Shown here: one piece after another, positions 8,319 to 17,323 of the stretch
How positions within the stretch are numbered: the first letter of the stretch is position 1
Layout of the letters: the number at the start of each line of letters is the position of its first letter
From: Planctomycetaceae bacterium
GTDB lineage: Bacteria > Planctomycetota > Planctomycetia > Planctomycetales > Planctomycetaceae
Reading direction: 5' to 3'
Assembly: GCA_017795105.1 (NCBI GenBank)
Contig: CP051247.1
Span: 2,666,001-2,730,000, forward strand
DNA length: 64,000 nucleotides
Program-made: the position numbers and the translations under genes
Notes under the pieces: model-generated
What the model was told of the DNA's origin: nothing
The model's database searches: none
The model's input: the letters and a program-made list of their open reading frames with translations, nothing else

Positions 8319-9233
8319 TCAACCCAATCCGAACGCTCGATCCAGATTCGCTGACACTTCCTTCAACCGCTCCAGATCACCACCTGCCACTTCCGCGGCC
8401 ACCCAGCCGTGGTAGTTAATCTCCAGCAGAGCCTTCCGAACATCCACCCAGTCGATGTCCCCTTCCCCGACCTTCGTGAACTTGTTCGCTTTCCGGGAAA
8501 ATCCCTTCACGTCCAGCTTGATGATCCGCTGGTCCAGCTGGCGAATCCAGTCCCCCATCGAACCATACTTCCAGTGGTTGCCGATATCGAACTGCATTCC
8601 CACCCACGGCGAATCGAACTCATCGACATACTTCACGAACTTCTCAGCCGTCTGATTCGAATCGCCGTCGTGATCGTACAGAAACTCGTTCCATACGTTC
8701 TCAATCGCCAGATGCACCCCGAGCTCAGCGGCCAGAGGAACCGCCTGGACAATATTGTCGAACGACCGCTTCCAGCATTCCTCTTCGGTCCCGTCCTTCC
8801 CATGCCCGACAACCAGCAGCAGCGTGTGCCCTCCGACGGCATGCGTATCCCGCAAGCCCTGCTTCAACGTTTCCAGGGCCTCCTTCCGCACCGCTTCACT
8901 CGGATCGGTGTGCCGCACCTGCCAGTGTCCCGCACACACGTTCCCGTCGACCGGCACACCGCTCGCCTTGATCGCCTCATTCACTTCTGCAATCGAATAG
9001 CCGGGGGCCTGCAGCTCAATACCGTCGAAGCCCGCCTCCTTCACCGCCTGAAACTTCTCCGTCAACGAGCCCGGCACTTTCACCATGCCGATCTTCAGCG
9101 TCTTGTACATTCGCCCCTTGAGCGGATGAGCGTCCGCATCGTCTGCCGCGAACCCGGCCAGCGGCCACGTCGCCGCCATCGCCGCTGCTCCCTGAAGAAG
9201 ATTCCGACGTGAGAGATGGAAAGGATTAGGCAT
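8319..9233 (-). CDS. TAT-exported sugar phosphate isomerase/epimerase-like protein
   Basis: 304-aa TIM-barrel protein of the xylose isomerase-like/AP-endonuclease-2 superfamily, a type planctomycetes often export. Start ATG 9233 has an AGGAG site 6 bp upstream and opens a twin-arginine signal (SRRNLLQGAAAMAATWPLAG). Barrel signatures include FDGIELQAPG, HTLLLVVGHGKDG, LAIENVWNEFLYD, GMQFDIGNHW and IIKLDVKGFSR; the Glu, Asp and His of these strands are likely metal ligands. The activity cannot be assigned. It follows the PSCyt-WD40 gene by 62 bp on the same strand and may be its operon partner. The longer frame to 9398 adds no homologous sequence. Confidence 0.87.
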   Translation of the reverse strand: MPNPFHLSRRNLLQGAAAMAATWPLAGFAADDADAHPLKGRMYKTLKIGMVKVPGSLTEKFQAVKEAGFDGIELQAPGYSIAEVNEAIKASGVPVDGNVCAGHWQVRHTDPSEAVRKEALETLKQGLRDTHAVGGHTLLLVVGHGKDGTEEECWKRSFDNIVQAVPLAAELGVHLAIENVWNEFLYDHDGDSNQTAEKFVKYVDEFDSPWVGMQFDIGNHWKYGSMGDWIRQLDQRIIKLDVKGFSRKANKFTKVGEGDIDWVDVRKALLEINYHGWVAAEVAGGDLERLKEVSANLDRAFGLG

Positions 9234-9295
9234 CTGCAGCTCCTGTTCTTCGATAGTTGTCGATCTGAAAATCGAGCGACTCCACTTATTGCACT

Positions 9296-12187
9296 CTAAC
9301 GAATCGTGACGGACTTCTCCCGCTCCGGCTTCCGAACTTTCAGCAGCACCGGCAGCGTTGTCTGATTTCCCTGCCCCTGTGTCATTCCAAAGATCCACCG
9401 ATCCTGCTCGGCCACCCAGTCCGAAGCGGTCAGAAAGATCTGCCGTTCCGTTTCCTTCTCGCGAATCAGAATCCCACTCAGGCCGATATTATCCACGATG
9501 ATTCCATGCGGCAGATTCAGCACATCCTGCTTCAACCCGCCATCGAACCCGTTCCGGTCCATCCGCAGCACGGCCGTAATCGTCTGTCCGGGAGCGATCG
9601 TCAGCTCCACCGGAGCGGCATCGAACGTCGGCGAGTCCTGATCCGCCGTGACCACCAGATTCAGCTCCACCTTCGCCGGCTCCGTCACCTCAATCTTCGT
9701 CAGTCCGCTCACCGCATGCTCGACCGTCCGGCCGTTGATCTCCGCCGTCGACACGACCGTCATCTGCTTCAACGCGTCTTCGCTGACCGCGTCGACATCA
9801 GCCGCCACACAAACCGTCGTATCGGCCTCCCAGTGTCCCGCTTCGACCACAATCGGCGACGCAATCTTCACCCCCGCCGGCACCTGATGGAAATCGATCC
9901 GCACATCACCCTCGAATCCATCCATCCGCTCCAGCTTGATCGGAAGTCGCATCCCGCTGCCTCGCGGCACCTTCAATTCGCCGGCCCCCAGACTCGCTTT
10001 GTAATCCGGTGCAGCGGCCCGCACCGTCAACTCATACTTGAACTCCGGCCCGCCAAAACCGCGAACATCGGAAACCCGCACGCGATACGAACCTGACGCC
10101 GGAGCCGTGAACAGCACCCGGGAATCATGCCCCAGCCGATGCGTCCCCTCATCGTCATTCTCAAAGTAGACGGGGAAGACCGGCAGTCCGTTCTCCACGA
10201 ATTCATCACCCGGCCGATACGGCTCGACCACATAAATCGGCTCGTCCAGAGCATGGGCCAGTCCCGTCGTTCCAAAATACGCCTGCCGCTTTCCGCCGAG
10301 GCTGTAGAACGCAAAGTCAGAGTCCGGCCCCTGCGGCAACCGCTGCACTCGCACAACTTCGCCGTTCATGTAGATGTAATCGTTGAGTCGCACCTCTTCC
10401 CAGTTGTGCATCCGGATCCCATTTCGATCCGAATCAATCGGACGGAACGTCACATACGAATCGCGGATCGCCCGCAACTGCAGCGCCTCGATCTTCTCCC
10501 CCGCCTCTGTCAGCACTTCCAGCTTCGTATCCGCCGGCGACTTCATCCGCGAAGCCTTCGTCTCCAGCACGAACGCCTCTCCCGCGTTCGCAGAAAATGC
10601 GTAATAGTCCTCATCCACCGAACCCTCGCGATTCAGCACCCCCTGAACCACAGCCGGCAGCATCAATTCCTGAGCGTCCGCCGCCCCATCGTTCGGCTCG
10701 ACTTCCTCGGTCGTTTTGACTTCTCCCTTGAGACTGGCCGGCATCGGCGTCGGCAACAACGCGAACGGCTCCGCCAGATCCGTTTCCCCAACACGAACAT
10801 CGAGCCGACTTACCGACCACGATCCATCCAGTCGCGTTGTCATCAACCGGGGTGGACTCCCCGTCGTCGTCATCGACGTTACCCAGTCCTGCTGTCGCGG
10901 CAGACTCTTCAGCTGTGTGAACGTCTCCGCTTCCCACGCCTTCGTCGTTCGGTCTTCCGCCGTCGTCACCAGAATCTCACCCGCTTCCGAAAACGCCAGA
11001 GCGAGCACCGGAGCATCGTGTGCAAACCGCGTATACAGCAGCGGATGCCTGTGCTCCGCGTTGCCGCCCGTCATCGACCAGATCCGCACCCGCTTGTCCT
11101 TCCCGCCGGCAACCAGCACCCGCCCGGAAGGATGGAACGCCACGCATGTCTGTGCCATCGTCGGCTCGCTCAGCGTATCGAGTCGCGACTGCTGCTCCAC
11201 ATCCCACAGCTTCACCGTACTGTCATCCGCGGCCGACGCCAGAATCCGCCCCTCCGGGTGAAACGCGAGTGCATTCACGCTCCCATGATGCCCTGTCAGC
11301 GTGCCGAGATTTTCCCCCGACTCCGCATCCCACAGCTCAATCGTTCGATCGTAACTCCCTGTCGCCAGCGTTCCGCTTACGGTCGGACCCGCCAGCGCAT
11401 AAACCGCATCCTCGTGCCCCCTCCGCTGCCAGACGAGATCCTGCGTCGCTACGTCGTAGCAACGCAACTCGCCATACAACCCCGGTTGACCTGAAGCACA
11501 GAACAGCTTCCCGCCATCCGCCGAAAACTGCACACTATTCACCGCACCCGGAAAATCACTCCAGACCGCCACCACGTTCTGGCTATCCGCTTCGACAACC
11601 TCACAACGGTTCTGCCGCCCGATCGCCACCAGCTTCCCCTGCGGATGCCACGCCGAGGAAAAAGAAGGAACTCGCTCCGGAGCGGTCAGCTCAATCTTCG
11701 GCGTCGACAGCGTCATCGCTCCCGCCGCACCATGAGCCCCCAAATCAATCCACCGGGCAATCAATGCAATCTCTCCCGCCGAGGGAGCGGGCTCATCCTC
11801 GGGCGGCATCTTCGGCTCATCCGTTCCCTTCATCAGCCTGATGATCAGACTCGCGTCCGCATCGCCCGGGACAATCGCCGTCAGATCATCGCGAAAAGGC
11901 TGAGACAGCATCTCCGGCTGATCAAGCCGCATCCCCCCGTCCGGTTCCGCTCCGGAATGACAGCCCAGACAGTACTTCGTCAGCAGCGGCTGCACATGCG
12001 TCGCAAACTCAACCGCCTGCTCCTCAGCCGCCTTTGCCGAAGAAACACAGATCAGCCCGAGCAGCGCACAAACCAGCAAGTGCGCACATCTCCAAGTGGC
12101 CCTGACAGCTCGGCTATCAGGGTGACGCAGCCGCAGGAGAATGCAGAGACAGCGGCCCCATGTTTTCAGCATCGCAATCAATCGCAT
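9296..12187 (-). CDS. Exported PSCyt heme-domain / WD40 / PPC protein
   Basis: 963-aa exported protein. After the signal region comes a planctomycete cytochrome-type domain (PSCyt1-like) with CLGCH and GGMRLDQPE. Then come roughly seven WD40 blades (for example LATGSYDRTIELWDAESGE, ILASAADDSTVKLWDVE), a PPC-type beta-sandwich (EVEPNDGAADAQEL, DYYAFSANAGE) and further sandwich domains. Start ATG 12187 is preferred (CAGGG upstream); an in-frame TTG at 12211 is possible. Residues 17-32 (LLRLRHPDSRAVRATW) are encoded by a dispersed hairpin repeat, giving an unusually long basic region before the hydrophobic HLLVCALLGLICVSSAKA. It is cotranscribed with the upstream DUF1549/1553 gene (30 bp gap). 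The function is unknown; such pairs are common in planctomycetes. Confidence 0.88.
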   Translation of the reverse strand: MRLIAMLKTWGRCLCILLRLRHPDSRAVRATWRCAHLLVCALLGLICVSSAKAAEEQAVEFATHVQPLLTKYCLGCHSGAEPDGGMRLDQPEMLSQPFRDDLTAIVPGDADASLIIRLMKGTDEPKMPPEDEPAPSAGEIALIARWIDLGAHGAAGAMTLSTPKIELTAPERVPSFSSAWHPQGKLVAIGRQNRCEVVEADSQNVVAVWSDFPGAVNSVQFSADGGKLFCASGQPGLYGELRCYDVATQDLVWQRRGHEDAVYALAGPTVSGTLATGSYDRTIELWDAESGENLGTLTGHHGSVNALAFHPEGRILASAADDSTVKLWDVEQQSRLDTLSEPTMAQTCVAFHPSGRVLVAGGKDKRVRIWSMTGGNAEHRHPLLYTRFAHDAPVLALAFSEAGEILVTTAEDRTTKAWEAETFTQLKSLPRQQDWVTSMTTTGSPPRLMTTRLDGSWSVSRLDVRVGETDLAEPFALLPTPMPASLKGEVKTTEEVEPNDGAADAQELMLPAVVQGVLNREGSVDEDYYAFSANAGEAFVLETKASRMKSPADTKLEVLTEAGEKIEALQLRAIRDSYVTFRPIDSDRNGIRMHNWEEVRLNDYIYMNGEVVRVQRLPQGPDSDFAFYSLGGKRQAYFGTTGLAHALDEPIYVVEPYRPGDEFVENGLPVFPVYFENDDEGTHRLGHDSRVLFTAPASGSYRVRVSDVRGFGGPEFKYELTVRAAAPDYKASLGAGELKVPRGSGMRLPIKLERMDGFEGDVRIDFHQVPAGVKIASPIVVEAGHWEADTTVCVAADVDAVSEDALKQMTVVSTAEINGRTVEHAVSGLTKIEVTEPAKVELNLVVTADQDSPTFDAAPVELTIAPGQTITAVLRMDRNGFDGGLKQDVLNLPHGIIVDNIGLSGILIREKETERQIFLTASDWVAEQDRWIFGMTQGQGNQTTLPVLLKVRKPEREKSVTIR
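12095..12140 (+). repeat. Class I two-hairpin repeat inside a coding sequence
   Basis: About 45 bp nearly identical to the intergenic repeats at 31866 and 48721(-): AGTGGCCCTGACAGC, TCG, GCTATCAGGG, then GACGCAGCCGCAGGAG. The first stem has one mismatch, which is a U-G wobble in the transcribed minus strand. It lies wholly within the N-terminal coding region of the PSCyt-WD40 gene, in a frame free of stops. Confidence 0.85.
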
Positions 12188-12217
12188 GATCAAAACCCTG
12201 CGGCGAAACAATCAGCA

Positions 12218-14713
12218 TCAATGATTGAACAGAAAATCGTTGCTGCTCAACAGACTCCAGTAGACATCCTCGAAAATAACGCGCCGCTCTTCCGGCGAGA
12301 CTCCCTCCGGAATCAACGCCAGAGTCTGCTCCAGCTCTCGATCCTTCGGAGTCCGGCCCAGCGATGCCAGATACGCGTTCTCAATGATCTCACGATCCGA
12401 CTTCCCCGCATCAATCGCCTTCTGAATCGCGTTCTCTTTCTCGCTCAACTTCTCGTTCAATGTCGAGCCATTCATGATGTGCAGCACCTGCGACATACTC
12501 GGCTCACTCGAACGCTCGCACTCACACGTCGCCAGCCGCTCCGGCCGCCCGAATGTGTCGAGGAAGTACGAGACCACGCTCGTATCCTCCAGCTGCTGAG
12601 CCTTCGTCCCCTCCGCGACTTCGATCTTCTCCAGCCCGGTGCCCGACTGCTGCCGCTGCGAAAACTTCGTCGACACGCCCGTCACCTGTCCCACCGCATC
12701 GAGCAGCACCTCGGCTCGCAGCCGCTTCGGATAATAGTGCGAGTAATACCGTTGGTCGTTCTCGTTATCCGAGGTCGTCTCACTCGAACGCTGATAGGTG
12801 TCCGACGTCAGAATCAGCTTCATCAGCGGCTTGAGCTGGTAGTCGTTCTCGACCAGAAACTCGGCCAGCGAATCGAGCAGCTCCGGATTGCTCGGCGGAT
12901 TGGTCAGCCGCAGATCATCGACCGCTTCCACAATGCCCACGCCCAGAAAATTCGCCCACACACGATTCACGATCGCTTTTGTGAAGTACGGATTCTCCGG
13001 CGACGTGACCCAGTCGGCCAGGACCGTCCGCCGATCTTCGAACTCCTCGAAGCCGATCGCCTCTTCATCAAGCGGCTGCGGCGATTGCGGCTGCCCGGTT
13101 CGCGGCTGAATCACTTCTCCATCCGGAGCCAGAAACACAATCCGGTTCCCGTCGCCATCCCGGGGATCGCCGCCCCAGCCCTTGGCTCGCACGCGAGCAA
13201 ACAGGCTCACCATGCCGTAGTAATCGTCGTTGGTCCACTTCTCGAGTGGATGATCGTGACACCGCGCACAGTTCATCGACATCCCCAGAAACGCCATCGA
13301 CACGTTCTCGGTCAGCAGAAGTGGATCGCGATGCAGCCCGTAGAAATTGACCGCCCCATTCTCCAGAGAACTCCCCTTCGCCAGCAGAATCTTCTCGACC
13401 AGCTCGTCCCACGGAACATCCTGCTCCACCTGTTCGCGAATCCATTTGTAGTACGCCGTCACCGCGGCGCCCGGCAGCTGCCGCCCTGAAACCAGCAGCA
13501 GATCCGACCACCGATAGGCCCAGTAATCGACAAACTCCGGCCGTTCCAGCAACGCATCGATCACCCGCTCGCGTTTCTCCTGCGACTCATCCGCCAGAAA
13601 GGCTCGCACTTCGTCTGGCGTCGGCAGCGTCCCGATCGTGTCGAGATAAACCCGCCGCAGAAACGCTTCGTCGCTGCAGCGTTTCGCCGGAGCAATTCCC
13701 AGCTCCTGCAGCTTCGTCAGCACATGCCGATCCACACGATTCGTCGTCTCATCAATTACAAACTTTTCGGGGTCGAGCAGCTTGTCCTGAGGCACCGTGA
13801 TAATCGCCATCTCATTCAACGCGAGATACCACGCCAGAATCGCCCCTTCACCTTCGCCAGCCACGTTGATGTGTCCCGGCCGCTTCACCTGAGCCACTGA
13901 CTGATTGTGCGAATCAAACTTCACCCGGTCAGTCACATCTTCATCGTGGCCATCGCTGAATTTCGCCCGCACGATCAACTGCAGTTGAACACCCGGCTTC
14001 ACGCGATAGTGCTTCGGGAAGATCTCCAGTTCTGTGATTCGGGCATCACTTTCCCGAGGCTCCGGCTGCCCGGCGGCAATCCACTCGGCCAGCACCATGT
14101 AGTCGGGGCTACCCTCTTCAATCAGAGCGCCTCCCTTGTGCGGCACCTTGCCGGTTGGCTTCGTCAACAGCAGACTCAGCCCCGGATCAGTCGGCACAAT
14201 CCGCCGCCCGCGGGCCTGTCGGGTAATCGCAAAATGGTCGAACTGCGGATCATATCCCCGCAGCGACAGTTTGAACCCGTTCTTCCCTGCCGCCGCCCCG
14301 TGGCACGCCCCCGAGTTACAGCCATGCTTCGTCAGCACCGACTGCACATGATTCCGAAAGCTCCAGACGAACTCCTCGTCCTGCCCACTCACGATCACCG
14401 GCACGCTCGCCGATCGGTCCCCATAACGGGCCGTCAGCGTCGCCTCGCCATTCTTCACCGGCAGCAGCCGATCGTTCTCCCAGCGGGCAATTCCCGCCGG
14501 CTCGACGGACCATTCCATCTCGGCTGCCGGAATCTGAGCGGTCGTCAACCCCTCCTCTTCCATCACGGCCAGCACGCGCTGCTGATCAGCAGTCGACTCG
14601 AGTTGAATCCGGGCGGGTAGCAGCCGGAACTCTTCCGCTGCCGAACAGGAAACAGAACCGCCGGCTCCTGTCAGAACCAGCACCGCCAACGCAAGAGTCA
14701 TGCCGCGGAACAT
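12218..14713 (-). CDS. Exported DUF1549/DUF1553 (PSD1-type) protein
   Basis: 831-aa exported protein of the planctomycete-specific DUF1549 plus DUF1553 architecture; the biochemical role is unknown. The signal peptide is FRGMTLALAVLVLTGAGGS. A bacterial Ig-like region follows (DQQRVLAVMEEEG to SVPVIVSG). Next is a heme-like GCNSGACHG segment with NGFKLSLRGYDP, a second Ig-like domain, then DUF1549 (RHVLTKLQELGIAPA, FLRRVYLDTIGTLPT, CARCHDHPLEKW) and DUF1553 (NPYFTKAIVNRVWANFLG, QVLHIMNGSTLNEKL). ATG 14713 is favoured over GTG 14722 because the AGG upstream is better spaced. It precedes the PSCyt-WD40 gene, and both probably belong to one exported system. Confidence 0.92.
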   Translation of the reverse strand: MFRGMTLALAVLVLTGAGGSVSCSAAEEFRLLPARIQLESTADQQRVLAVMEEEGLTTAQIPAAEMEWSVEPAGIARWENDRLLPVKNGEATLTARYGDRSASVPVIVSGQDEEFVWSFRNHVQSVLTKHGCNSGACHGAAAGKNGFKLSLRGYDPQFDHFAITRQARGRRIVPTDPGLSLLLTKPTGKVPHKGGALIEEGSPDYMVLAEWIAAGQPEPRESDARITELEIFPKHYRVKPGVQLQLIVRAKFSDGHDEDVTDRVKFDSHNQSVAQVKRPGHINVAGEGEGAILAWYLALNEMAIITVPQDKLLDPEKFVIDETTNRVDRHVLTKLQELGIAPAKRCSDEAFLRRVYLDTIGTLPTPDEVRAFLADESQEKRERVIDALLERPEFVDYWAYRWSDLLLVSGRQLPGAAVTAYYKWIREQVEQDVPWDELVEKILLAKGSSLENGAVNFYGLHRDPLLLTENVSMAFLGMSMNCARCHDHPLEKWTNDDYYGMVSLFARVRAKGWGGDPRDGDGNRIVFLAPDGEVIQPRTGQPQSPQPLDEEAIGFEEFEDRRTVLADWVTSPENPYFTKAIVNRVWANFLGVGIVEAVDDLRLTNPPSNPELLDSLAEFLVENDYQLKPLMKLILTSDTYQRSSETTSDNENDQRYYSHYYPKRLRAEVLLDAVGQVTGVSTKFSQRQQSGTGLEKIEVAEGTKAQQLEDTSVVSYFLDTFGRPERLATCECERSSEPSMSQVLHIMNGSTLNEKLSEKENAIQKAIDAGKSDREIIENAYLASLGRTPKDRELEQTLALIPEGVSPEERRVIFEDVYWSLLSSNDFLFNH

Positions 14714-14891
14714 GAGACGCACACCTGGGAGTTGAGGAAGATCGCCGCGCAGCTTCTCGCACGATCTGCGCAGCAGCGGAGGGTATCAATCCGCAAAGGT
14801 GGGAAAACGGTCGCGGGGACACCAGCCCCGCCCATCAATCATCACTGATTTATTCTGACCGCAGTTCCAGCGAATGTCAAAACCGGGACGC

Positions 14892-15299
14892 TCATTCTTC
14901 AATGACCAGCCGCACCGGCCGATGCAGCCCGCACACCTTCCCCGCGATCGGCGAGCACTTCAACACCAGCTCCAGCCGATTCCCCCGCTCAATCCGCTCC
15001 GTAATCTCGACCCGCAGATCATTCACCGGCTCCGCGTGCTCCGCCAGCACCTGTCCATTCAGCGACAGCGTGACACAGGCCTGCAATTGCTCGAACACGA
15101 GAAACAGCCGCGCTCCCTCGATCCCCGTCGGCGCATTGAACGCCCGCACAAATAGAGCCTCGCCAGCCACCTCGCCGAATAATTCACTCCACCCCGCCGG
15201 CAACTTCATCCGCCGCGACTCGGCATCCCCCTCCGGAAACACCAGCCCCCCCAGCGGCTCCACCTCCCAGGGCCCGGCCAGCCGAATCGAATGAGACAT
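14892..15299 (-). CDS. Small beta-sandwich protein, GH2 sugar-binding-like
   Basis: 135-aa cytoplasmic protein without signal or membrane segment. The order WELEP-like opening (AGPWEVEPLG), MKLPAGWSELFGE, ALFVRAFNAP, RLFLVFEQLQACVTLSLNGQ and NRLELVLKC is that of the galactose-binding-like domain at the N-terminus of family 2 glycoside hydrolases, here standing alone. Start ATG 15299 has a close GAGGTGGAG ribosome site; the longer frame begins with a GTG and no better site. No enzymatic domain is present. The function is unknown, and the fold assignment is by pattern only. Confidence 0.65.
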   Translation of the reverse strand: MSHSIRLAGPWEVEPLGGLVFPEGDAESRRMKLPAGWSELFGEVAGEALFVRAFNAPTGIEGARLFLVFEQLQACVTLSLNGQVLAEHAEPVNDLRVEITERIERGNRLELVLKCSPIAGKVCGLHRPVRLVIEE

Positions 15300-15380
15300 C
15301 TCCACCTCTCGTCTTTAACACACCAAAGCGTCAGCCATCCCCGTACCGGCGGCATCCTGCCGAATCGACGCACCACCAAC

Positions 15381-15432
15381 GGATGGCCCAGAGATTCATC
15401 TCTGGGTGGCAAAGCCACAAGCGGCTTGTCTT
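15381..15432 (+). repeat. Class I two-hairpin repeat
   Basis: GGATGGC leader, stem CCCAGAGA/TCTCTGGG, second stem GTGGC-AAA-GCCAC, then AAGCGGC. Nearly the same sequence occurs at 16907 and 26244. Confidence 0.85.
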
Positions 15433-15501
15433 CAGCGCTCCATCCAAATTCGGTAAGACCAGCGTCAAGATATCGTAATTCCGGGGATCGGGCAGGCCTG
15501 T

Positions 15502-15565
15502 TCCTTCGCCCCCTTCAGGGGGAGAAGGTGCCCGAAGGGCGGATGAGGGGGCGATCAACCAGCGG
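15502..15565 (+). repeat. Class V repeat with conserved tail
   Basis: CCCTTCAGGGGGAGAAGG, then GTGCCCGAAGGGC, then GGATGAGGGGGC and a conserved tail ATCAACCAGCGG. Copies occur at 26471 and, inverted, at 62006. Gap 15300-15753 holds only repeats. Confidence 0.85.
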
Positions 15566-15651
15566 CAGTCATAGTCAATTAGCCAGTATCGGCCTACGAA
15601 CCATCTCGCACGCATTTCCCCGATGTGCAACCCGCAGAACTCTGCGGCGAC

Positions 15652-15757
15652 CTAGAGCAAATTCAAAATTCCACTGCAGGCGTTTGCAGGAGCAAACTCA
15701 AGCATTGCAGACTATGGACGTCCATGCGACTGCAGAAGAAGCATGAAAATGCTCTAA
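15652..15757. repeat. Dispersed element bounded by TAGAGCA / TGCTCTA, ending at the hisC stop
   Basis: A 7-bp terminal inverted repeat encloses about 105 bp. The right half (from 15680) matches 33544-33620 closely, including GGAGCAAACTCAA and GACGTCCATGCGA. The right terminal TGCTCTA supplies the TAG stop codon of hisC, read on the minus strand. Confidence 0.6.
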
Positions 15758-16845
15758 ACAATCTCTCGCAGCGCCCCCACCAGTGTCTGAATCTGCTCCT
15801 CGGTCCCAATCGTGATCCGCAACCCGTCCACCTGCGTATCCAGATTCGGCCCGGCATTCGGGAACTTCATGTACCGCACCAGGATCTTCCGCTTCTTCAG
15901 CTCGTCGTAAATTTCGAAGTGCGATCGGTTCGGGTGCGTTGTCCAGACAAAGTTCGCTTCGCTCGGCTGCACATCGAATCCAAGCTGCTCGAGATCGCGA
16001 GTCAACTCCTGTCGAGTCCGGCAGATCGTCTCCACCCGCTCCCGCATCGTCGCCTGATCTTTCAGCGCCGCCGTGGCCGCCGCGATCGAGATCGCATCGC
16101 AGTTGTAACTGTCTTTGACCTTTCGCATCCCGGCAATCACTTCCGGATGCGCCACCGCGAATCCAAACCGAATCCCGGCCAGCGAATACGACTTGCTCAA
16201 TGTCCGCGTTACGACAATTTGATTCCCCACCTCCGAATCGAGCAGCTCGCGCGAAATCGATTTGTCGCGGAAATCCCCGTACGCTTCGTCGTGAACCAGA
16301 ATCCCCTCCGTCGGAACCAGCTCTAGAATCTCCTCGGTCGACCAGACCGTTCCCGATGGCGAATTCGGATTCGGAATCAGCACCATCTTCTGCTGCTGAG
16401 CCCGCGTCACCGCATCGCGCGTCAGCGACCAGTCGTCGTTCAACGCCAGATGCTCGTACCGGGCCCCCTGAATCTCTGCCAGCGTGCCGTAGAGCACATA
16501 GCTCGGGTAGGGGAACGCGATCGACTCGCCCGGCTCCACGAACGTCCGGAACAGGATCGTCAGCACTTCATCGCTGCCGTTCCCCGGAATCACCCATTCC
16601 GGATCGACATCGAACAGCTCGGCTGCGGTCGTCCGAAAAGAACTGACCAGCGGGTCCGGATACTTCTGCAGCGACGACTTCGCCGCGGCTTCCATCGCCT
16701 CCACCACCGACGGAGCGGGCGGGAACGGATTCTCGTTCGTATTCAGCTTCGTCCACCCGCCATCCTGAGGCTGCTCCCCAGGCACATACCCGGCCAGCTG
16801 CTGAACCGCGGGACGAAACAGAGATTCAATCGATTTCTTCTTCAT
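15754..16845 (-). CDS. hisC: Histidinol-phosphate aminotransferase
   Basis: PLP-dependent class I/II aminotransferase converting imidazole acetol phosphate to histidinol phosphate in histidine biosynthesis; cytoplasmic, 363 aa. Motifs: NTNENPFPPAPSV near residue 35, IPGNGSDEVL near 86, YPSYVLYG, IPNPNSPSG near 160, VHDEAYGDF near 183 and the PLP lysine in TLSKSYSLAGIRFGF near 216. The C-terminal ANFVWTT and RYMKFPNAG segments are family-typical. Start ATG 16845 gives the standard N-terminus; the longer frame to 16899 adds unrelated residues. No other his genes are adjacent. The TAG stop lies inside a dispersed repeat. Confidence 0.93.
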   Translation of the reverse strand: MKKKSIESLFRPAVQQLAGYVPGEQPQDGGWTKLNTNENPFPPAPSVVEAMEAAAKSSLQKYPDPLVSSFRTTAAELFDVDPEWVIPGNGSDEVLTILFRTFVEPGESIAFPYPSYVLYGTLAEIQGARYEHLALNDDWSLTRDAVTRAQQQKMVLIPNPNSPSGTVWSTEEILELVPTEGILVHDEAYGDFRDKSISRELLDSEVGNQIVVTRTLSKSYSLAGIRFGFAVAHPEVIAGMRKVKDSYNCDAISIAAATAALKDQATMRERVETICRTRQELTRDLEQLGFDVQPSEANFVWTTHPNRSHFEIYDELKKRKILVRYMKFPNAGPNLDTQVDGLRITIGTEEQIQTLVGALREIV

Positions 16846-16906
16846 AACCAGTCCGAAAAGCCCCACGGGGCCAGTACCATTTTTCCACAATCGACACATT
16901 CAGAAA

Positions 16907-16954
16907 GGATGGCCCAGAGATTCATCTCTGGGTGGCGCAGCCACAAGCGGCCTG
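16907..16954 (+). repeat. Class I two-hairpin repeat
   Basis: GGATGGC, stem CCCAGAGA/TCTCTGGG, second stem GTGGC-GCA-GCCAC, then AAGCGGC. It lies just upstream of hisC. The gap 16846-17323 holds this copy and the composite at 17051, and no gene. Confidence 0.85.
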
Positions 16955-17050
16955 GCTGCAGCGATCCTCAAAGTTAACCAATTCGATTCCTCGCAGGCAG
17001 GAATCAGTCGTTCTCAATGTCCGGGAGTCCGTGGAGGCGAAGACGTTTCG

Positions 17051-17227
17051 GGTGGCCCTGATACCCCGCTATCAGGGCGGCGAAGCCGTAGGAGAATACC
17101 CTTGCCGCATTCCTCAACTTACAGACTTCCATCTTGTTTTGAGGTGAATACACCTCTCTTGATTAGTCGTCAAATCCCACTCCGCCGACGGCTGCGCCGC
17201 CCCGAAAGAATCTTTCGGGGCCACCCC
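17051..17227. repeat. Composite inverted pair of class I repeats (177 bp)
   Basis: Left copy (+, 17051-17095): GGTGGC, stem CCCTGATA/TATCAGGG, second stem CGGC-GAA-GCCG. Right copy (-, 17184-17227): stem CCCCGAAAGA/TCTTTCGGGG, second stem CGGC-GCA-GCCG. The same two stem types recur in the opposite orientation at 48591-48770, and the flanking GTCAAATCCC and CGCCGACGGCTGCGCCG are shared, so this is one mobile unit present twice. Confidence 0.8.
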
Positions 17228-17323
17228 TTCCGGTAACTCAGGCGTATTCCGACAAAGTTGGCTACTACTGAGGAATGTCTGTGCCACCATGCCGGCGAGA
17301 ACTCATCGAGTCGGGAGACTCAA

